Assembly (NCBI RefSeq): GCF_029961765.1
Contig: NZ_CP124681.1
Coordinates: forward strand, 2,976,001-3,040,000
Reading direction: 5' to 3'
Source of the DNA: Nocardioides sp. QY071
GTDB taxonomy: Bacteria > Actinomycetota > Actinomycetes > Propionibacteriales > Nocardioidaceae
Length of the DNA: 64,000 nt
Part shown: positions 1-13,456 of the stretch, in pieces
Position numbering within the stretch: position 1 is the first letter of the stretch
How the letters are laid out: each line of letters opens with the position of its first letter
The notes under the pieces: generated by a model
Database searches by the model: none
The model's input: the letters and a program-made list of their open reading frames with translations, nothing else
Told to the model about the DNA's origin: nothing
Program-made: the position numbers and the translations under genes

Positions 1-275
1 CGGTGCTGGGACGCGGCGCTCTCCCCCGTCACCGGGGACCGGTTGCCGCCCTCGGCGGGCACGGCGTACACGAGGGCGCCGGTGGTGGAGCGGACCTTGA
101 CCGCGTCGAGCTCGACGAGGTCGCGGCTCAGCGTGGCCTGGGTGACGTGCACGCCCCGACCGCCCAGCAGGTCGGCGAGCTCGGGCTGGGAGCGCACCTC
201 GCGGGTCTCCAGGAGCTCGACGACGATCGCCTGCCGGGCGCTCTTCGTCATCGGGGTCAGGGCGTGCTCGCTCAT
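1..275 (-). CDS. argR: Arginine repressor ArgR, N-terminal part (cut by window edge)
   Basis: The reverse strand reads MSEHALTPMTKSARQAIVVE and continues through a winged-helix DNA-binding domain with the ArgR signature V-T-Q-A-T-L-S-R-D-L at about residues 48-57. ArgR binds ARG boxes with arginine as corepressor. The C-terminal arginine-binding domain lies outside the window. The ATG is one base past the argF stop codon, so it is the next cistron of the arginine operon. It presumably acts on the tandem boxes at the argC start. The family call is firm; the protein is incomplete here. Confidence 0.93.
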   Translation of the reverse strand, partial: MSEHALTPMTKSARQAIVVELLETREVRSQPELADLLGGRGVHVTQATLSRDLVELDAVKVRSTTGALVYAVPAEGGNRSPVTGESAASQH

Positions 276-276
276 G

Positions 277-1203
277 TCAGGAACGCTTGCCCTCGAGCCA
301 GGTCAGGACGGCCTTCTGGGCGTGGCGCCGGTTCTCGGCCTCGTCCCACACCACGCTCTGCGGGCCGTCGAGGACCTCGGCGGCGATCTCCATGCCGCGG
401 TACGCCGGCAGGCAGTGCATCACGATGGCGTCGGCCCGCGCCGCGGCGACCAGGCCGGGAGTCACCGACCAGGGGCCGAAGACGGCGCGGCGGGCGTCGC
501 GCTCGTCCTCCTTGCCCATCGAGACCCAGGTGTCGGTGATGACGACGTCGGCGCCGGCGACCGCCTCGAGCGGGTCGACGACGGCGACGCCGGATCCGCC
601 GGTGGCAGCGCCGATCTCGTCGGCGCGGGCGAACATGGCGTCGTCGGGGACGTAGCCGTCGGGGCCGCTGACCCGCACGTGCATCCCGGCGGTGGCGCCG
701 GCGAGCAGCCAGGAGTTGCCCATGTTGCAGGCCCCGTCGCCGAGGAAGGCGGCGGTCAGCCCGGCCAGCTCGCCCTTGTGCTCGCGGATGGTGAGCAGGT
801 CGGCGAGCAGCTGGCAGGGGTGGAACTCGTCGGTGAGGGCGTTGACCACCGGGACGCCGGCGTGGGCCGCCATCTCGTCGAGGTTCGCCTGCGCGTAGGT
901 GCGCCACACGATCTGCGAGGCCTGGCGGCCGAGCACGCGGGCGACGTCGGCGACGGACTCGCGCTTGCCGATGCCGGCCAGGGTGCCGTCGACGAGCATC
1001 GGGTGGCCGCCGAGCTCGGCGATGCCGGCCGCGAAGGAGGCCTGGGTGCGCAGGGTGGGCTTGTCGAAGATCATCGCGACGGTGCGCGGCCCGGCCAGCG
1101 GCTGGTGGCCGAAGGGCTCGGCCTTGAGCTTGGCCGCGAGGTCCAGCACCTCGGCCTGCTCGGCCGGGCTGAGGTCGTCGTCGCGGAGGAACGAGCGGGT
1201 CAT
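277..1203 (-). CDS. argF: Ornithine carbamoyltransferase
   Basis: Makes citrulline from ornithine and carbamoyl phosphate in the cytoplasm; 308 residues, normal length. Visible are the ornithine-loop motif DEFHPCQ (about residue 130) and the catalytic HCLPAYRG near residue 265. The carbamoyl-phosphate loop reads K-P-T-L-R-T-Q where many family members have STRTR; I think this is an actinobacterial variant but could not check. The start was chosen because ATG overlaps the argD stop as ATGA and the protein opens [13 protein letters not shown]. The longer open frame upstream is the argD antisense-frame shadow. Between argD and argR in the operon. Confidence 0.93.
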   Translation of the reverse strand: MTRSFLRDDDLSPAEQAEVLDLAAKLKAEPFGHQPLAGPRTVAMIFDKPTLRTQASFAAGIAELGGHPMLVDGTLAGIGKRESVADVARVLGRQASQIVWRTYAQANLDEMAAHAGVPVVNALTDEFHPCQLLADLLTIREHKGELAGLTAAFLGDGACNMGNSWLLAGATAGMHVRVSGPDGYVPDDAMFARADEIGAATGGSGVAVVDPLEAVAGADVVITDTWVSMGKEDERDARRAVFGPWSVTPGLVAAARADAIVMHCLPAYRGMEIAAEVLDGPQSVVWDEAENRRHAQKAVLTWLEGKRS

Positions 1204-2420
1204 GCCTGCACTCCTGCCTGGTCGAGGCCTGCGTGGTCGAGGATGGCCGGCCAGGCCGCCGCGAAGGCGGCGACGTCGGCGTCGGCGAGGTTGAGCGGCG
1301 GGGCCATCCGCACCCGCTCGGGGGTGGCGGCGTTCAGGAGGAAGCCGGCGTCCTGCGCGGCGGTGACCACCTCGGCGGCCTTGGGCTCGGCGAGGGTCAG
1401 CCCGACGAGGAGACCCGCACCGCGGGTCTCCACGACCCGGGCGTCGGCGCCGGCGGCGGCGCGCAGCGCGGCGCCCTGGGCACGCGCGTGGGCGAGCAGG
1501 TCGTCGTCGGCGATCACGTCGAGGACGGCGAGCGCCGCCGCCGCGGCGACCGGGTTGCCGCCGAAGGTCGTGCCGTGGTTGCCCGGGTCGAAGAGCTTGC
1601 CGGCTCCGTGGGTGGCCAGGCACGCACCGATCGGGATGCCGCCGGCCAGGCCCTTGGCGAGGGTGACGATGTCGGGCGTGACCGGAGCGTCGACGAGGGC
1701 GGGGTTCTGGTGCGCGAACCAGGCACCGGTCCGGCCGACGCCGGTCTGGATCTCGTCGAGCCAGAGCAGGGCGCCGTTCTCGTGGGCGATCCGCTGCGCG
1801 GTCGGCAGGTAGTCGCGCGGCGGCACGATGACGCCGGCCTCCCCCTGCACCGGCTCGACCAGGATGGCCGCGGTGTCGCGGTCGACGGCGGCCTCGAGGG
1901 CGGCGGAGTCGCCGTACGGGACGAACACGACGTCGCCGGGCAGTGGCTCGAAGGGCTCGCGGTAGGCGAGCTTGGAGGTCAGTGCGAGGGCACCCATGGT
2001 GCGGCCGTGGAAGGAACCCTCGGTGGCGACGATCTTCGTGCGGCCGGTGCGCCGGGTCAGCTTGAACGCGGCCTCGTTGGCCTCGGCGCCGGAGTTGGTG
2101 AAGAACACCCGGGCCTCGGTGCCGAGAAGGCCGACGAGCCGCTCGGCGAGGGTGATCTGCGGGCCGCTGGCGAAGAAGTTCGAGATGTGGCCGAGGGTCT
2201 GCAGCTGCTCGGTGACAGCGGCGACCAGGCGCGGGTGGCCGTGGCCGAGCGCGTTGACGGCGATGCCGCCGAGCAGGTCGACGTACTCACGACCGTCGGC
2301 GTCCCACACGTGGGCGCCCTCACCGCGCACCAGCACGGTCTTGGGCGGGCCGAAGGTGTTCATCAGCGCGCCGGTGTAGCGCTCGGTCCACTCCCGGTTG
2401 TCGGGGTGCGTCGCGGTCAT
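1200..2420 (-). CDS. argD: Acetylornithine aminotransferase
   Basis: PLP enzyme of fold type I that interconverts N-acetylglutamate semialdehyde and N-acetylornithine; 406 residues. The PLP lysine lies in [13 protein letters not shown], the family marker [13 protein letters not shown] is present near residue 105, and [12 protein letters not shown] carries the cofactor-binding aspartate. It starts with ATG overlapping the argB stop by four bases and ends overlapping the argF start by four, so translation of argB-argD-argF is probably coupled. A closely related aminotransferase role (succinylornithine) is possible in principle, but the operon position makes ArgD the sensible call. Confidence 0.95.
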   Translation of the reverse strand: MTATHPDNREWTERYTGALMNTFGPPKTVLVRGEGAHVWDADGREYVDLLGGIAVNALGHGHPRLVAAVTEQLQTLGHISNFFASGPQITLAERLVGLLGTEARVFFTNSGAEANEAAFKLTRRTGRTKIVATEGSFHGRTMGALALTSKLAYREPFEPLPGDVVFVPYGDSAALEAAVDRDTAAILVEPVQGEAGVIVPPRDYLPTAQRIAHENGALLWLDEIQTGVGRTGAWFAHQNPALVDAPVTPDIVTLAKGLAGGIPIGACLATHGAGKLFDPGNHGTTFGGNPVAAAAALAVLDVIADDDLLAHARAQGAALRAAAGADARVVETRGAGLLVGLTLAEPKAAEVVTAAQDAGFLLNAATPERVRMAPPLNLADADVAAFAAAWPAILDHAGLDQAGVQA

Positions 2421-3340
2421 TGGTGGGCCTCCCGGGCCTTGCGGGTCTTGGTCGTGACGCCGGGCAGCACCTGGGTGCCGACGCCCTCGTCGGTGAACAG
2501 CTCGAGGAGTACGGCGTGCTCCTGGCGCCCGTCGACGACGGTCGCCCGCTTCACGCCGTCGCGCACGGCCTGCAGGCAGGCGCTCATCTTGGGGATCATC
2601 CCGCTGGCGAGCGACGGGAGGATCTCCTCCAGCGCCTCGGGGCTGATCTCGCCGATGACCTCCTCGGGGTCCGGCCAGTCGAGGTAGAGGCCCTCGACGT
2701 CGGTGAGGACGAGCAGCTTCTCGGCACCGAGGGCGGCGGCCAGCGAGGCGGCCGCGGAGTCGGCGTTGACGTTGTGGACCACGCCGTCGGCGTCGGGCGC
2801 CACGCTGGACACGACCGGGATCCGGCCGGCCTCGATCAGGTCGAGGACCGCCTCCGGGCGGACGTGGGCGACCTCGCCGACCAGGCCGAGGTCGACCTCC
2901 TCGCCATCGACGACGGTGCCGGTCTGCTCGGCGGTGAACAGGTGGGCGTCCTCGCCGGACAGGCCGACCGCGAGCGGGCCGTGCTCGTTGATCAGGCCGA
3001 CCAGCTCGCGCTGGACCTGGCCGACGAGCACCATGCGTACGACGTCCATCGCCTCGGGCGTGGTGACCCGCAGGCCGCCGCGGAACTCCGACTCGATGCC
3101 GAGCCGGTCGAGCATGGTGGAGATCTGCGGACCGCCGCCGTGGACGACGACCGGGCGGAAGCCCGCGAAGCGCAGGAACGCGATGTCCTCGGCGAAGGCG
3201 CGCTTGAGGGTCTCGTCGGTCATCGCGTTGCCGCCGTACTTGATGACGACGATCTTGCCGTGGTACGCCTTCAGCCACGGCAGCGCGCCGGCGAGGGTCT
3301 CGGCCTTGAACGGGTCGGGCTTTCCCTTGGCTTCATTCAT
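2417..3340 (-). CDS. argB: Acetylglutamate kinase
   Basis: Phosphorylates N-acetylglutamate, the usual arginine-feedback step. The 307-residue amino acid kinase shows KYGGNAM (catalytic lysine, about residue 30), [10 protein letters not shown] (phosphate-binding glycines) and [11 protein letters not shown] near residue 210. The N-terminal extension ahead of the kinase core (about 25 residues) resembles the helix used for hexamer formation in arginine-sensitive NAGKs, which is inference. ATG chosen at 3340, overlapping the argJ stop (ATGA). Confidence 0.95.
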   Translation of the reverse strand: MNEAKGKPDPFKAETLAGALPWLKAYHGKIVVIKYGGNAMTDETLKRAFAEDIAFLRFAGFRPVVVHGGGPQISTMLDRLGIESEFRGGLRVTTPEAMDVVRMVLVGQVQRELVGLINEHGPLAVGLSGEDAHLFTAEQTGTVVDGEEVDLGLVGEVAHVRPEAVLDLIEAGRIPVVSSVAPDADGVVHNVNADSAAASLAAALGAEKLLVLTDVEGLYLDWPDPEEVIGEISPEALEEILPSLASGMIPKMSACLQAVRDGVKRATVVDGRQEHAVLLELFTDEGVGTQVLPGVTTKTRKAREAHQ

Positions 3341-4488
3341 GAGGAGTAGGCGCTGTTCTCGTGGACGTAGGCGTGGGTCAGGTCGTTGGTCCAGACCGTC
3401 GCCTCGGCGGCGCCGGCCTTGAGGTCGATGGTGACGGTGACCTTCCGGTCGGACAGGTCGACGAGCGACGGGTTCTCGGCGGGCGTGCTGTTGCGGCACA
3501 CCCACACGCCGTTCATCGCGACGTCGAGGTCGGCGGGGTCGAAGGCGGCGCTCGTCGTACCGACGGAGGCGAGGACCCGGCCCCAGTTGGGGTCCTTGCC
3601 GAAGACGGCCGCCTTGAAGAGGTTGCTGCGGGCGACGCTGCGGCCGACCTCGACCGCGTCGTCCTCGGAGACGGCGCCCCGCGTGGTGATCGCGATCTCG
3701 TGGTCGGCGCCTTCGGCGTCGGCGAGCAGCTGGAGCGCCAGCGAGCGGCAGACCTCGGTGAGCGCGGCGGTGAAGTCGGACAGGGCGGGCGCGACGCCGG
3801 ACGCGCCGCTGGCCATCAGGGTGACGGTGTCGTTGGTGGACTGGCAGCCGTCGGAGTCGAGCCGGTCGAAGCTGACCCGGGTGGCGGCGCGCAGGGCGGC
3901 GTCGAGGTCGGCGGCGGGGACGACGGCGTCGGTCGTGATGACGACGAGCATGGTGGCGAGGGCCGGCGCGAGCATGCCGGCGCCCTTGGCCATGCCACCG
4001 ATCGACCAGCCGTCTCCCTGCACGACGACCTGCTTGGACACCGTGTCGGTGGTCATGATCGCCTCGGCCGCCTCGTTGCCGCCGTCGGCGGAGAGCTGTG
4101 CGTGGAGGGTGCCGACGCCGTCGAGCAGCGTCTGCCGGTCGTTGACCAGGCCGATCAGGCCGGTGGAGCACACGACCACGTCGCCGGCGGCGATGCCGAC
4201 CAGCTCGCCGACCTTCTCGGCGACCTGGTGGGTGGTCTGGAAGCCTTCGGGGCCGGTGTAGCAGTTGGCACCGCCGGAGTTGAGGACGACGGCGCGTACG
4301 ACGCCGTCCTTGGCGACCTGCTCGCTCCACAGCACGGGGTTGGCCTTGCAGCGGTTGCTGGTGAAGACCGAGGCGGAGTCGAACGTGGGGCCCTGGTTGA
4401 CGACGAGGGCGAAGTCCTTGTTGCCGGTCGACTTCAGGCCGATCGCGGCTCCGGCGGCGACGAAGCCGGCGGGGTGGGTGACGCTCAT
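3337..4488 (-). CDS. argJ: Bifunctional glutamate N-acetyltransferase / ornithine acetyltransferase
   Basis: Recycles the acetyl group from N-acetylornithine onto glutamate, giving the cyclic arginine pathway. 383 residues, family-typical. The autocleavage site is visible as [15 protein letters not shown], where the Thr after Ala becomes the N-terminal nucleophile of the beta chain. The opening [20 protein letters not shown] is characteristic. The pathway also has argB/argD/argF beside it and no argE, consistent with acetyl recycling. Starts 26 bases after the ACT-domain gene; stop overlaps argB. Confidence 0.95.
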   Translation of the reverse strand: MSVTHPAGFVAAGAAIGLKSTGNKDFALVVNQGPTFDSASVFTSNRCKANPVLWSEQVAKDGVVRAVVLNSGGANCYTGPEGFQTTHQVAEKVGELVGIAAGDVVVCSTGLIGLVNDRQTLLDGVGTLHAQLSADGGNEAAEAIMTTDTVSKQVVVQGDGWSIGGMAKGAGMLAPALATMLVVITTDAVVPAADLDAALRAATRVSFDRLDSDGCQSTNDTVTLMASGASGVAPALSDFTAALTEVCRSLALQLLADAEGADHEIAITTRGAVSEDDAVEVGRSVARSNLFKAAVFGKDPNWGRVLASVGTTSAAFDPADLDVAMNGVWVCRNSTPAENPSLVDLSDRKVTVTIDLKAGAAEATVWTNDLTHAYVHENSAYSS

Positions 4489-4514
4489 GGGTTATGCGGT
4501 TCCTTCGGGACGGT

Positions 4515-7059
<2,545 letters not shown>

Positions 7060-7060
<1 letters not shown>

Positions 7061-7893
7061 TGACCATGCTCGTCGACACGCACCCGGCGGCCGCCGTACC
7101 GCTGTCGCCGGCGGACCTGCCCGCCCGCCCGACCCTGCGCGACACGATCGACCAGACCCTGGCGATGGCGTGGCGCTCGACCAAGAAGATGCGCCGCAAC
7201 CCGGAGCAGTTCTTCGACGTCACCATCCAGCCGCTGCTGTTCACGGCGATGTTCGCCTACATCTTCGGCGGCGCGATCTCGGGCAGCGTCAGCGCGTACC
7301 TGCCGCTGATCATCCCCGGCATCCTCGCCCAGACCGCACTCACCACCTGCATGGCGATGGGCACCCAGCTGCGCGAGGACATGGACAAGGGCACCTTCGA
7401 CCGGTTCCGGTCACTGCCGATCGCCCGGATCGCACCCCTCGCGGGGCCTGCGCTGGCCGACGTCATCCGCTACACGATCGCCTCGACGCTGACCATCCTG
7501 GTCGGCCTCGCCATGGGCTACCGCCCCGGCGGTGGCGTCCTCGGCACGCTCGGTGGCTGGCTGCTCACCATCGTGGCGGCCTGGTCGCTGGCCTGGATCT
7601 TCACCTGGCTGGGCACCGTCGCCCGGTCCGCGCAGGCCGTGCAGGGCATCTCGATGCTCATCATGTTCCCGCTGACCTTCCTGTCCAACGCGTTCGTCCC
7701 GGCCGACTCGCTGCCCGGGTGGCTGGAGGCGTTCGTGAAGGTCAACCCGGTCTCGCACGTGGTCACCGCGTGCCGCGACCTGATCAACGAGGGCCAGGTC
7801 ACCGCCGAGGTCGGCTGGGCGGTGCTCGGCTGCGCCGCGGTGGTCGCGATCTTCGCGCCGCTGGCGGTGCGGTCCTACTCGCGGAAGTTCTGA
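7060..7893 (+). CDS. ABC-2 type permease (DrrB-like)
   Basis: Membrane partner of the preceding ATPase. 277 residues with about six hydrophobic segments, including LIIPGILAQTALTTCMAMG and GISMLIMFPLTFLSNAFVP; the latter with VNPVSHVV is typical of DrrB permeases. The preceding reading frame ends TGATG, so its TGA shares one base with this ATG, and GAGGAGG lies just upstream as a good ribosome binding site. Its 3' end overlaps the convergent BTAD regulator gene by 19 bases. Substrate unknown. Confidence 0.88.
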
Positions 7894-10800
7894 GGCCTCG
7901 GCTCATCGCCGAACAGCCGCGCGACGACGTCGCGGGTCTCGTCCAACAGGTCGAGCCCGCGGCGTTCGGCGTACTCCGCGTCGAGCAGGGCGAGCTCGCC
8001 CGGAAGGACGTCCTCGCAACGGGCGGCCGCGCGCTCCCACGACAGAGACGGCACGAAGCGCGGGTAGGCGAGGCGCTCGGCAAGCACGAGCAGTCGGACG
8101 GCCTCGGCCGTGGAGGAGGTGCCGTCGCGCAGGGCCCAGGTGCCGAGGGCGAAGAGCATCAGGCCCACCACCGGGACGTCGACGAACCTGCGGTCGCGCT
8201 CGATCACCCGCCGCAGCGCGTCCACCAGCCAAGGATGGAGCTCCCTCCCCCGCTCCTCGCGTCCGTGGAGGGCGAACGCGAGCAGGGCCACGGTGTTGCC
8301 GTAGATCGTCCACGGAGCGATGTCGGCGTCGTCCCCCATGCCGGGGAAGCGGACGGCGGCCATCGCCGCGGCGGCCTGCTCGACGATGCGGCAGCCCTCG
8401 TCCACCTCGCCCCGAGCGAAGGCGATCTCGGCCCTGGTGACCAGCACGGAGCCCCGGGCGCTGAACGCACCGCCGGCGGGGATGTCGGTGCGCGCCAGCA
8501 CGTCGTCGAGGATCCGCTCGGCCTCGTCCGGGTCGCCGCGCTCGATCGCGGCGACCGCCGAGACGGCCATGGCCTGCAGTGCGTCCTCGTGCGCGCCGAG
8601 CCGGACCAGCACGGGTACGGCGGCCCGCGCGTACGGCTCCGCGAGCTCGGGCCGGCCGACCTGGCTGTAGAGGCCGGCGAGCTGGGAGTGCAGCACCGCC
8701 CTGGTCCAGGGACCGTCGTCGTCGGTGGCGACCGTCAGGGCCTCCTCGGCCGCCGCGATCGCTCCGGCGGCGTCACCGATGTTCTCGCGCTCGTGGCTGC
8801 GCCACTGCAGGGCCACGCCGCGCACCCGCGGATCGGCGGATCCGACGAGCTCGTCGGTGGGCGAGATGAGGTGGGTGGAGCCGGGCGCGTCCACGCCGAG
8901 CACGACGGTGGTCATCGCTGCGATCCGCGGGCTCGTCGTGCCGGGGCCGAGCGCGGTGAGCTCGCGGACGAGGGCGCTGACGTCGAGCTGGGCGATCCAG
9001 GAGTTGACCAGGGACAGGCACAGGGCCGCTCGCGCCTGGTCGGCGCGGGCGTGAGCGGCGCGGGCGCCGGCCAGGACCTCGGCGACCGGCTCGACCAGCA
9101 TCACGACGCGGGCGTGCTCGCCGCGGATGCTCCAGAAGCCGCCGAGGAGCGCCATCAACGCGACCACGGCGTCGGGATCCGCGGCGGCGAGTGCCTTGCG
9201 CAGCGCGTCGGCGAGGTTGTTCTCCTCGGCCGCGATCTTGTCGATCGTCTCCACCTGCTCCCGGGAGAACAGCCGCGGTCCCAGTCGGTCCGCGATCGCG
9301 ACCGCCCAGCCCTGGTGGGCCGCCTGCGCGTCGGCTTCCTCACCGGCGTCGACCAGCTGCATCCGGCCGAACTCACGGACGGTCTCGAGCATGCGATAGC
9401 GGGCCGGGGCTGCGTCACCGCTGTCGAGGACGGTCAGCAGGGACTGGGCGACCAGCTCCTCGACGGACGTGAGCGCGTCGTCGCCGAGCATCCGCTCCGC
9501 CGCCTCGAGCGTGAAGCCGTCCTGGAAGACCGACAGCCGGCGCAGCCCGCGTCGGTCGCGCTCGGAGAGCAGGTTCCAGGACCAGTCGATGACCGCGAGG
9601 AGCGTCTGGTGGCGATCCGGGGCGCTGCGGTCGCCGCCGCGCAGGAGGGCGAACCGGTTCTCCAGCCGGGTCGCGATGTCGTCGACCGACATCGCGCGCA
9701 CCTTGACCGCGGCCAGCTCGATCGCGAGCGGCAGCCCGTCGAGGCGCTCCACGATCTCGGCGACGGCGGCGTCCGGGAGTGCGACCCGGGGCCGGGCGGC
9801 GAGCGCACGCTGGCGGAACAGGTCGGCTGCGTCCGCGGGTCCGAGCCGGCTCAGCTCGAAGACGTGCTCGGCGGCGATCGCGAGCGGGGCCCGGGTCGTG
9901 GTGAGCACCCGGAGTCCGGGTGTGAGGGCGACGAGGAAGGCGACCAGGTCCGCGACGGCCTCGACCAGGTGCTCGCAGTTGTCGAGCACCAGGAGGCTCG
10001 GCGCCTGGTCGAGCTGCTGGGCGATCCGGGAGCGGATGTCGCGCACCTGCTCGGGGGTGAGTCTCTTGCGCCCCGTCACCGAGTCCCGTACGCCGAGTGC
10101 CGAGCCGACCTCGGCGACGACGTCGGCAGGGTCGACGACGCCGACCAGCTCCACCACGTGGACCGCCGGCTGGTCGGCCTCGGCGGCCACCAGCTGGGCG
10201 AGGCGGGTCTTGCCGAGCCCGCCCGGGCCGAGGATCGACACGACGCGGTGGGAGCCGACCAGCGCGCGCAGCCGGGCGAGGTCGCCGGTGCGTCCGACCA
10301 GGCTGCTGGCGTAGTGGGCCAGTCCCGAGCGGACCGGCCGGTCGAGCAGCATCAGCTCGTGGTGGAGGGCCTGCAGCTCGGGGGCGGGGTCGACGCCGAG
10401 GCGGTCGGCCAGACGGGCCCGGTGGTCCTCGTAGCGGGTGAGTGCCGCAGGCACGCCGCGGACGGCGGCCTCGCTGCGCAGCAGGGCCGCGAGGGCGAGG
10501 TCGTCGCCGTCGGTGCCGTTCTCCTCCAGCAGCGGCAGAGCCTCGTCGTGGCGGCCGAGGGCGGCCAGGATCCGGCCGGCGAGGGCGGGGTGCGCGTCGA
10601 GCTGCGGGAGGTACGGCGCCGCCTCGCTCCAGGCCCCGGCCGCGACGGCCCGGCGGGCAGCATCGACCGCCTGGTCGCTCGCCCAGACGTCGACGTCACC
10701 GGTGTCGAGCGCCAGCCGGTAGCCGTGCCCCGCCCGCTCGACGACGCCGGGCGCGGTCGCGGCCCGCGCCCGGGACACGACGACCTGCAGTGCCTTGGTC

Positions 10801-10982
10801 GGGCTGACGGGCGGCTCGTCGCCCCAGATCGCGTCGATCAGGAACTCCTCGCCGACGCTCTTGCCACGAGCATCGGCCAGCGCCGCGAGCAGCGTGCGCG
10901 TCCGGTCACCTGGGACGGCGACGCCGTCCCAGGTGACCTCGTCGGCCAGCCGCAGCCGCGGCCCCGGCTTGCCCTGACTCAG
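7875..10982 (-). CDS. BTAD/NB-ARC regulator (AfsR/SARP-like), probable CTG start
   Basis: Large signalling regulator of about 1035 residues: OmpR-type winged helix (about 10-85), BTAD helices (95-225), an NB-ARC ATPase with Walker A GPGGLGKTR near residue 252 and Walker B LLVLDNCEHL, then TPR-like repeats to the end. No ATG, GTG or TTG exists in frame between the pheT overlap and the middle of the winged helix; the only start preserving LRLADEVTWDGVAVPGDR is CTG at 10982, which overlaps the pheT stop as CTGA. Upstream frame is pheT shadow. Convergent with the ABC exporter, which it might control. Ligand and targets unknown. Confidence 0.85.
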   Translation of the reverse strand: MSQGKPGPRLRLADEVTWDGVAVPGDRTRTLLAALADARGKSVGEEFLIDAIWGDEPPVSPTKALQVVVSRARAATAPGVVERAGHGYRLALDTGDVDVWASDQAVDAARRAVAAGAWSEAAPYLPQLDAHPALAGRILAALGRHDEALPLLEENGTDGDDLALAALLRSEAAVRGVPAALTRYEDHRARLADRLGVDPAPELQALHHELMLLDRPVRSGLAHYASSLVGRTGDLARLRALVGSHRVVSILGPGGLGKTRLAQLVAAEADQPAVHVVELVGVVDPADVVAEVGSALGVRDSVTGRKRLTPEQVRDIRSRIAQQLDQAPSLLVLDNCEHLVEAVADLVAFLVALTPGLRVLTTTRAPLAIAAEHVFELSRLGPADAADLFRQRALAARPRVALPDAAVAEIVERLDGLPLAIELAAVKVRAMSVDDIATRLENRFALLRGGDRSAPDRHQTLLAVIDWSWNLLSERDRRGLRRLSVFQDGFTLEAAERMLGDDALTSVEELVAQSLLTVLDSGDAAPARYRMLETVREFGRMQLVDAGEEADAQAAHQGWAVAIADRLGPRLFSREQVETIDKIAAEENNLADALRKALAAADPDAVVALMALLGGFWSIRGEHARVVMLVEPVAEVLAGARAAHARADQARAALCLSLVNSWIAQLDVSALVRELTALGPGTTSPRIAAMTTVVLGVDAPGSTHLISPTDELVGSADPRVRGVALQWRSHERENIGDAAGAIAAAEEALTVATDDDGPWTRAVLHSQLAGLYSQVGRPELAEPYARAAVPVLVRLGAHEDALQAMAVSAVAAIERGDPDEAERILDDVLARTDIPAGGAFSARGSVLVTRAEIAFARGEVDEGCRIVEQAAAAMAAVRFPGMGDDADIAPWTIYGNTVALLAFALHGREERGRELHPWLVDALRRVIERDRRFVDVPVVGLMLFALGTWALRDGTSSTAEAVRLLVLAERLAYPRFVPSLSWERAAARCEDVLPGELALLDAEYAERRGLDLLDETRDVVARLFGDEPRPQNFRE

Positions 10983-13456
10983 CGTTGCACTGCCCCCGTC
11001 AGCTCCGCGGCGCGGGCCACGGCGGCGTCGCGGGCGGCACCGGTCTCGGCCTCGGTGAGGGTGCGGTCCGGTGCTCGGAAGCGCAGCGCGAACGCGAGCG
11101 ACTTCTGCCCCTCGTCGATCTGCTCGCCGGTGTAGACGTCGAACAGCCGGATCGACTCCAGCAGGTCGCCCGCACCCTCGCGCAGCGCGGCCTCGACGGC
11201 GGCGACGGTGACGCCGGCGTCGACGACCAGGGCGACGTCCTCCTTGGCCAGCGGCATCGTGGAGAACTCCGGGCCGGGGACGACCTCGGTGGCGGCGGCC
11301 ATCAGCGCGTCGAGGTCGAGCTCGACGGCGGCGCTGCGGGCCGGGAGGCCGTAGGCACGGCACACATTGGGGTGGAGCTCGCCGGCGTGGCCGATCTCGA
11401 CGCCGTCGATGCTGACCACCGCGCAGCGGCCGGGGTGCCAGGGCATCCGGCCGGCCGAGGCGACCTGGACAGTGACACCCAGGTCGGCCGCGAGACGTCG
11501 TACGACGGACAGCGCGTCGGTCCAGCCGGCCTCGGTCCCGGCACCCCACCAGCCGGCCCGGCGCCGCTCGCCCGCGAGGACGACGGCGAGGTGCTGCGGC
11601 TGCACGGGCAGGGCCTCGACCAGCTTCTCCAGCTCGGCCGCGGACGGGCGGGTGTGCACGCCGTAGATCGGTGCGGGGCCGTTGTCGGCGGGGAACGCGA
11701 CGGTGCCGGTCTCGAACAGGGCGACACCGGGCGCGCCGCGTCCGACGTTGCGCGCGGCGGCGTCGAGCAGGCCGGGGAGCAGTGTCGTGGTGTAGGCCGG
11801 CTCCTCGCTCGACAGCGGGTTGGCGAGCCCGACGGTGGCACGCAGCGGGTCGTCGGCGGGCAGGCCGAGCTTGTCGAAGGTCGCCTCGCCGACGAACGGG
11901 AAGCTGACGATCTCGACCAGACCGGCACCGGCGAGGGTGCGGCCGATCCGGCGGCGCAGGCGCTGGGTGCGGGTCAGGCCACGGCCGGTCGCGCGCCGCG
12001 GGAGGACGCTCGGCACCTGGTCGTAGCCGACGATCCGCACGACCTCCTCGACCAGGTCGTAGGGGTCGTTGATGTCGGGGCGCCAGGTCGGCGGGACGAC
12101 CTCGATGGTGCCGGCGTCCTGCTCGGTGACCGTCGCACCGATGCTGCGGAGGTTCTCGACGGTGGCCATCGCGGTGATGTCGATGCCGCTGAGCCGGGCG
12201 GGCAGGTCGGTGGCGATGGTGATCGCCGGGCGCTCGGGGGCGGTGCCGACCAGGGTGTAGCCGGGCTCGGCGGTCGCGCCGCCGTGCTCGACGAGCAGCT
12301 CGACCACGCGGTCGGCGGCGATGCCGGGCAGCAGCGGGTCGACCCCGCGCTCGTTGCGCTTCCCGGCCTCGGAGGTCAGCTTGTGGCGCTTGCCGGTGCG
12401 GAACATGGCGACGGCGTCCCAGTGGGCGGCCTCGACGAGGATCCGGGTGGTGCTCTCCGACATCTCGGTGGTCGCACCGCCCATCACGCCGGCCAGGCCG
12501 ATCGGGCCGGAGTCGTCGGTGATGACCAGGTCCTCGACCGACAGCTCGCGCACGGCGTCGTCGAGCGTGGTGAGCCTCTCGCCCTCCTTGGCCCGGCGGA
12601 CGCCGAGGGCTCCGGCGACCTTGTCGGCGTCGTACCCGTGGATCGGCTGGCCGAGCTCGAGCATGACGTAGTTGGTGACGTCGACGGCGAGCGAGATGGA
12701 GCGCATGCCGGCCTGCTCGACGCGGCGCTTGATGAACTCCGGCGTCGGGGCGCCCGGGTCGAACCCGCTGACGAGGCGCGCGGCGAACACCGGGCAGCCG
12801 GCGGGATCGTCGACGACGACCTCCCAGGCCTTGCCGTCGACCTCGGGGAGATCGCGCTCGGCAGGGTCGGTGAACGGTACGTCGAAGCCGAGCGCCGCCT
12901 CGCGCGCGACACCGCGCAGGGACAGGGCGTAGGCGCGGTCCGGGTTGATCTCGAACTCGATGACCTCGTCGTCGAGCCCGAGGAGCGCGAACACGTCGTC
13001 GCCGGGCTGGCCGGCGTCCGGGGGCAGCACGATGATGCCGTCGTGGTCCTCGCCGATGCCGAGCTCGCGGGCCGAGCAGATCATGCCGGCAGAGACGTGG
13101 CCGTAGGTCTTGCGGGCGGAGATCTCGAAGCCGCCCGGCAGCACGGCGCCGGGGAGGACGACGACGACGAGGTCACCGGGCGCGAAGTTGTGGGCGCCGC
13201 AGATGATGCCCTGCGGCTCACCGGTGCCGTTGGCGTCACCGACGTCGACGGTGCACCAGTTGATGACCTTGCCGTTCTTCTGCGGCTCCTTGTCCTGGGT
13301 GAGGACACGGCCGATGACGAGCGGGCCGGTGATGTCGGCAGCCTCGATGGCCTCGAGCTTGAGGCCGAGCGCGGTGAGCCGGTCGGTCAGCACCTCGGTG
13401 GTGACCGACTCGGGCAGGTCGACGAGCTCCCGGATCCAGGAGACAGGGGCCTTCAC
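10979..13456 (-). CDS. pheT: Phenylalanine-tRNA ligase beta subunit
   Basis: Charges tRNA-Phe with PheS as an alpha2-beta2 tetramer. 825 residues: EMAP-II-like tRNA-binding domain (about 40-150), B3/4 editing domain (about 210-370), B5 domain, catalytic-like domain and C-terminal anticodon-binding FDX-ACB domain ending [19 protein letters not shown] start overlaps the pheS stop as GTGA. Stop codon overlaps the candidate CTG start of the BTAD regulator. Length and domain order are normal. Confidence 0.97.
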   Translation of the reverse strand: MKAPVSWIRELVDLPESVTTEVLTDRLTALGLKLEAIEAADITGPLVIGRVLTQDKEPQKNGKVINWCTVDVGDANGTGEPQGIICGAHNFAPGDLVVVVLPGAVLPGGFEISARKTYGHVSAGMICSARELGIGEDHDGIIVLPPDAGQPGDDVFALLGLDDEVIEFEINPDRAYALSLRGVAREAALGFDVPFTDPAERDLPEVDGKAWEVVVDDPAGCPVFAARLVSGFDPGAPTPEFIKRRVEQAGMRSISLAVDVTNYVMLELGQPIHGYDADKVAGALGVRRAKEGERLTTLDDAVRELSVEDLVITDDSGPIGLAGVMGGATTEMSESTTRILVEAAHWDAVAMFRTGKRHKLTSEAGKRNERGVDPLLPGIAADRVVELLVEHGGATAEPGYTLVGTAPERPAITIATDLPARLSGIDITAMATVENLRSIGATVTEQDAGTIEVVPPTWRPDINDPYDLVEEVVRIVGYDQVPSVLPRRATGRGLTRTQRLRRRIGRTLAGAGLVEIVSFPFVGEATFDKLGLPADDPLRATVGLANPLSSEEPAYTTTLLPGLLDAAARNVGRGAPGVALFETGTVAFPADNGPAPIYGVHTRPSAAELEKLVEALPVQPQHLAVVLAGERRRAGWWGAGTEAGWTDALSVVRRLAADLGVTVQVASAGRMPWHPGRCAVVSIDGVEIGHAGELHPNVCRAYGLPARSAAVELDLDALMAAATEVVPGPEFSTMPLAKEDVALVVDAGVTVAAVEAALREGAGDLLESIRLFDVYTGEQIDEGQKSLAFALRFRAPDRTLTEAETGAARDAAVARAAELTGAVQR

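Noticed and set aside
7170..11135. Very long plus-strand open frame (about 1300 codons)
   Set aside because: It is opposite the BTAD regulator; its translation is low-complexity Gly/Arg/Glu-rich with no domain, typical of antisense frames in very GC-rich DNA.
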